The translations under genes were made by a program, and so were the position numbers. DNA of 7,450 bases. It comes from Collinsella aerofaciens. Its GTDB lineage: Bacteria > Actinomycetota > Coriobacteriia > Coriobacteriales > Coriobacteriaceae. This document shows positions 5,321-7,450 of the stretch, piece by piece; positions within the stretch are counted from its first letter, which is position 1; the number at the start of each line of letters is the position of its first letter. Below the pieces are notes generated by a model. That model made no database searches. It was given only the letters and a program-made list of their open reading frames with translations, and was not told the origin of the DNA. Location of the stretch: positions 1-7,450 of the forward strand of contig JAUUSS010000106.1 in NCBI GenBank assembly GCA_030841765.1, written 5' to 3'.

Positions 5321-6139
5321 CTAGCCGATGGCGTTTTTGAGTTCCGCGCGGCGCTCTTTCATGCCCGTCATGACGGCGTTGCGCAGCTCGGGCATGCGCG
5401 CGGTATCCATCTGTGGAACGCCCTCGAGCTTATAGGGAATCCCCAGCTGCTCGTATTTGACGACACCCATGGTGTGATACGGCAGCATCTCCAGGCCGAC
5501 CACGTTATGCCACGGGGCAATCAGGCGACCGAGTGCCTCGCACTCCTCCACCGTGTCGGTAATGCCCGGCACCACCACGTGACGGATAACGACCTTGATC
5601 TTGCGACGTGCAAGCTCATCGCCAAACGCCAGGATGCGTGCGGGATCACAACCAGTCAGCTTTTTATGCTCGACCGGGTCGGCATGCTTAATATCGAGCA
5701 GTACCATGTCGGTCTCGTTGAGAACGGCATCGAACTTCTCGGGGCGGTTGGGATCAAACGCATAACCGCAGCTATCCAGGCAGGTATGCACGCGGCCATC
5801 GGGATTGTTGTGCATTGCACGGAATAGGTCGGCCAAAAACTCAGGCTGCAGGAGCGGTTCACCGCCCGAAACGGTAATGCCGCCGCTGCGGTAAAACTCA
5901 TGGTTACTCTGAAACTCGTCCATCAGGTGTTCGACGGTCACCATGGTGCCGCCGTTGACCGACCAGGTATCGGGATTGTGGCAATACGCGCAGCGCATGG
6001 GACAGCCCTGAACAAACACCACAAAGCGAATGCCGGGTCCGTCGACCGTTCCCATCGTCTCGATTGAATGCACGCGGCCTAGGGCAAACGCAGAGTCCTC
6101 GGGATGAGCGTCCACACCCTCAAGCGTCATTTCTGCCAT
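5321..6139 (-). CDS. pflA: Pyruvate formate-lyase activating enzyme (radical SAM)
   Basis: A 272-residue cytoplasmic radical-SAM enzyme that installs the glycyl radical on pyruvate formate-lyase, enabling anaerobic cleavage of pyruvate to acetyl-CoA and formate. The cluster motif is C46-x3-C50-x2-C53 in GCPMRCAYCHNPDTW. Near the N-terminus is the activase signature HSIETMGTVDGPGIRFVVF (24-42). SGGEPLLQPEF (91-101) is the SAM-contacting GGE region, and further activase blocks follow: LLDIKH (147-152), RHVVVPGITD (186-195) and EMLPYHTMG (217-225). There is no extra ferredoxin-like insert, so it is PflA-type rather than a broader glycyl-radical activase. ATG 6139 is favoured, with AAGG 8 bases upstream; the upstream extension has no family similarity. 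No pflB lies in the window, so its partner must be elsewhere or beyond it. Confidence 0.93.
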   Translation of the reverse strand: MAEMTLEGVDAHPEDSAFALGRVHSIETMGTVDGPGIRFVVFVQGCPMRCAYCHNPDTWSVNGGTMVTVEHLMDEFQSNHEFYRSGGITVSGGEPLLQPEFLADLFRAMHNNPDGRVHTCLDSCGYAFDPNRPEKFDAVLNETDMVLLDIKHADPVEHKKLTGCDPARILAFGDELARRKIKVVIRHVVVPGITDTVEECEALGRLIAPWHNVVGLEMLPYHTMGVVKYEQLGIPYKLEGVPQMDTARMPELRNAVMTGMKERRAELKNAIG

Positions 6140-6263
6140 TCGCGCTACCTTGCCTCTCCTTGGATGCAACCAATTAAAATGCCAGAGCCATTCTAGCCCA
6201 TACGCATGATGGTGAAATGGTTTAGCGGTCAATTGGGTTGTTCTATTTGACCCCACGCAAGAG

Positions 6264-6294
6264 CGGCGGGAGGGTTATCGCAGCCCGCCCGCCG
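6264..6294 (-). terminator. GC-rich hairpin after the DegV gene
   Basis: A long GC stem with one A/G mismatch: CGGCGGG-a-GGG (6264-6274) against CCC-g-CCCGCCG (6284-6294), loop of 9. It lies 32 bases past the DegV stop on the minus strand. Only CTCTTG follows it, with no run of T residues, so it may be a weak terminator or a processed and stabilised 3' end. It separates degV from pflA. Confidence 0.5.
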
Positions 6295-6326
6295 CCGAGG
6301 CAATAGATATCGATAGACGCCAGGCC

Positions 6327-7181
6327 TTACGCCTTGAGCGTGAGCACCGCGCCGAAGGCGGTCGGGCCGCAATGGCTCGAGATGACGCCGCCGACCTGAG
6401 TCCAGGTAATGTCCTTAAAGCCCAGGTCGTGTGCATAGACTTCCATGTCGTCGCGCAGCTCCTCGGAAAGACCTACCGAATACGCCAGGCCAATGTGCGA
6501 GTAGTCAATCTCGCCCTTGGCAACCATGTGATCAATAAAGGCGCGGGCGCACTTGAGCATAGAGCCGCGGAACTTCTTGGTTGCCACGAACTTGCCGCCC
6601 GTTACCTCAATGCAGGGCTTAATCTTGAGCAGATGGGCGCCCAGGAACGCGACGTTGGACAAGCGACCGCCGGCCTTAAGGAAGGCGAGATCGGTTGGGA
6701 CAAAGCCCAACAGCACGCGGTCCATTACGGAGTTCGTAAATGCAAAGATCTCGTCGACGGTGGCATCGGGGTGAGCCTCGATGTATTTGGCGGTCTCGAC
6801 GACAACGAGTGACTGGCCCACCGAGACAAAGCGCGTGTCCATGGAGAACACGTAGTCGCGCCCCTGGGCCGCAATCTTTGAGGACTGATGCGAGCAGGTC
6901 GTGGCCTCGGAATATGCAAGATGCAAAATAGTCGCGTCGGGTTGCTCGGCATGGATGCGGTCGTACACATGCGCAAAATCCGCTGGCGAACAGCCACTGG
7001 TCTTGGGCATCACACCAAACTCGTTGCAGCGCGAATAAATCTCGAGCGGATCGATCGAGCCGTCCTCGACGGTCTCGTCACCAATCGTGACATGCATAGG
7101 CACGCGCACGATGCCGTAGCGTTCGCAGAGCTCTGGCGTCACATCCGAACCAGATTCAACCACGATTACGTATTTGCCCAT
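6327..7181 (-). CDS. DegV family fatty acid-binding protein (FakB-like)
   Basis: A 284-residue protein, the usual length for the family. DegV/FakB proteins hold a fatty acid and present it to a DAK-type kinase (FakA) for phosphorylation and entry into phospholipid synthesis. Matching features: VIVVESGSDVTPE near the N-terminus (5-17, normally D-S-x-x-D), the PKTSGCSPADF segment (59-69), the lipid-contact region YSEATTCSHQSS (90-101, in place of the commoner SSGLSGTYQS), LKAGGRLSN (169-176), and SSHCGPTAFGAVL at the C-terminus (268-280). No FakA-type kinase is in the window. ATG 7181 is used because similarity begins there, but its ribosome site is poor; an in-frame GTG at 7190 is no better. 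A -10-like TATATT and a hairpin lie upstream. Which lipid it binds cannot be told. Confidence 0.92.
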   Translation of the reverse strand: MGKYVIVVESGSDVTPELCERYGIVRVPMHVTIGDETVEDGSIDPLEIYSRCNEFGVMPKTSGCSPADFAHVYDRIHAEQPDATILHLAYSEATTCSHQSSKIAAQGRDYVFSMDTRFVSVGQSLVVVETAKYIEAHPDATVDEIFAFTNSVMDRVLLGFVPTDLAFLKAGGRLSNVAFLGAHLLKIKPCIEVTGGKFVATKKFRGSMLKCARAFIDHMVAKGEIDYSHIGLAYSVGLSEELRDDMEVYAHDLGFKDITWTQVGGVISSHCGPTAFGAVLTLKA

Positions 7182-7214
7182 TCTTATCACGACCCATCTC
7201 GACGTTGGTTTTTT

Positions 7215-7220
7215 AATATA
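7215..7220 (-). promoter_or_regulatory. Possible -10 box for the DegV gene
   Basis: TATATT on the minus strand lies 33 bases before the DegV ATG in a short AT-rich patch (7209-7221) within GC-rich DNA. No acceptable -35 hexamer is found 15-19 bases upstream. If it is used, the leader would be about 25 bases long and the upstream hairpin (7268-7306) would not be transcribed from it. Confidence 0.25.
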
Positions 7221-7267
7221 TGACGCACGTCCACCGTCCTGCTGGAGAACGGCCTCCAAGCGCCAAA

Positions 7268-7306
7268 GAGACGCCGTCCCTTGCACACAACAAAGGACAG
7301 CGTCTC
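7268..7306 (-). terminator. Hairpin between leader mini-ORF and DegV gene; possible attenuator
   Basis: The stem GAGACGC-c-GTCC-c-TT (7268-7282) pairs with AA-a-GGAC-a-GCGTCTC (7292-7306), with two mismatches and a 9-base loop. On the minus strand it is followed by TTTGG, a short T-run. It lies 41 bases after the stop of the leader-like mini-ORF at 7348-7416 and 86 bases before DegV. Any transcript entering from the right edge would meet ribosome site, short peptide, hairpin and then gene, which is the order of an attenuator. A simple terminator for an upstream gene is equally possible. Confidence 0.45.
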
Positions 7307-7347
7307 CCTGGAAAACTCCGTGCTTATCTGAGATTCTACACGGTTTA

Positions 7348-7416
7348 TTAAGGAGTGTTACTTATTCCGCAAACGGTCGCTATACGCGATAAGCGGTCCT
7401 TGATTATCGACTTCAT
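7348..7416 (-). CDS. Leader-like mini-ORF started inside the right terminal repeat
   Basis: A 22-codon frame starting MKSIIKDRLSR and ending NTP, followed by two TAA stops in a row. The ATG has a strong GGGAGGTG 5 bases upstream. The first six codons and all upstream sequence are in the terminal repeat, shared with the mini-ORF at 36-74; the remaining 16 codons are unique. No run of a single regulatory amino acid is seen, so a classical amino-acid attenuator leader is not indicated. It could be a leader peptide for the DegV transcript, a gene stub, or chance. Confidence 0.3.
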   Translation of the reverse strand: MKSIIKDRLSRIATVCGISNTP

Positions 7417-7450
7417 CCGAACACCTCCCACATTCATCCGTACATGTACG
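7397..7450 (-). repeat. Right copy of 54-bp terminal inverted repeat
   Basis: A perfect reverse complement of positions 2-55. The last 13 bases (7438-7450) are the same palindrome that opens the window, cut one base short. Read on the minus strand, it supplies a Shine-Dalgarno sequence and an ATG that open the mini-ORF at 7348-7416. The repeat may continue past the window edge. Confidence 0.95.

Noticed and set aside
5303..5827. 174-codon plus-strand frame opposite pflA
   Set aside because: It is antisense to the radical-SAM gene with its intact cysteine motif, and has no ribosome site or recognisable domain.
5321..6139. Complete pyruvate formate-lyase operon
   Set aside because: Only the activase is present; no pflB or formate transporter gene is found on either side within the window.
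1..7450. Complete circular plasmid, suggested by the shared 13-bp palindrome at both ends
   Set aside because: The content is chromosomal core genes including essential engB, with no replication or mobilisation gene; the 13-bp direct overlap follows from the palindrome itself.

Overview
The window looks like a piece of chromosome from an anaerobic gut Coriobacteriia member, probably Collinsella or a close relative. This is inferred from the gene mix (a glycyl-radical activase, a DegV protein, an MTA/SAH nucleosidase next to engB, a membrane-anchored beta-lactamase-fold protein), the strong GGAGG-type ribosome sites, the frequent GTG starts and the GC-rich codon use on the right. No marker gene fixes the genus.

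Layout, right to left on the minus strand. A leader-like mini-ORF and hairpin (7268-7416) precede a DegV fatty-acid-binding protein (6327-7181), then pyruvate formate-lyase activating enzyme (5321-6139). A 307-base intergenic stretch (5014-5320) holds two palindromic, REP-like hairpins and a promoter. Next come a membrane-anchored serine hydrolase (3895-5013), MTA/SAH nucleosidase (3076-3816) and the essential ribosome-assembly GTPase EngB (2447-3037). These are ordinary housekeeping or core genes.

Left of engB the character changes. The sequence becomes visibly more AT-rich and carries an accessory pair: a DUF3990-like protein of the ADP-ribosyltransferase type (1663-2346), overlapping a gene for a protein with a C-terminal XRE helix-turn-helix (999-1697). 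The pair resembles a toxin-antitoxin or defence module. It sits behind a compact control element (2361-2421) in which two TATCAC-N4-GTGATA operator-like palindromes together form a perfect 19-bp hairpin with a T-tract, so the same DNA can end the engB transcript and serve as a repressor target. Convergent to this pair, on the plus strand, are a secreted protein of unknown function (152-667) and a 34-residue single-span membrane peptide gene (692-796), closed by a terminator-like hairpin at 831-850.

The most unusual structure is at the edges. The first and last 54 bases are perfect inverted copies of each other. Each copy starts in a 14-bp palindrome and carries a strong Shine-Dalgarno site and a start codon encoding MKSIIK, reading inward. 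The two reading frames diverge right after the repeat and stop quickly. This could mark an invertible segment, a dispersed repeat that broke the assembly, or a palindromic junction. The window alone cannot decide among these.
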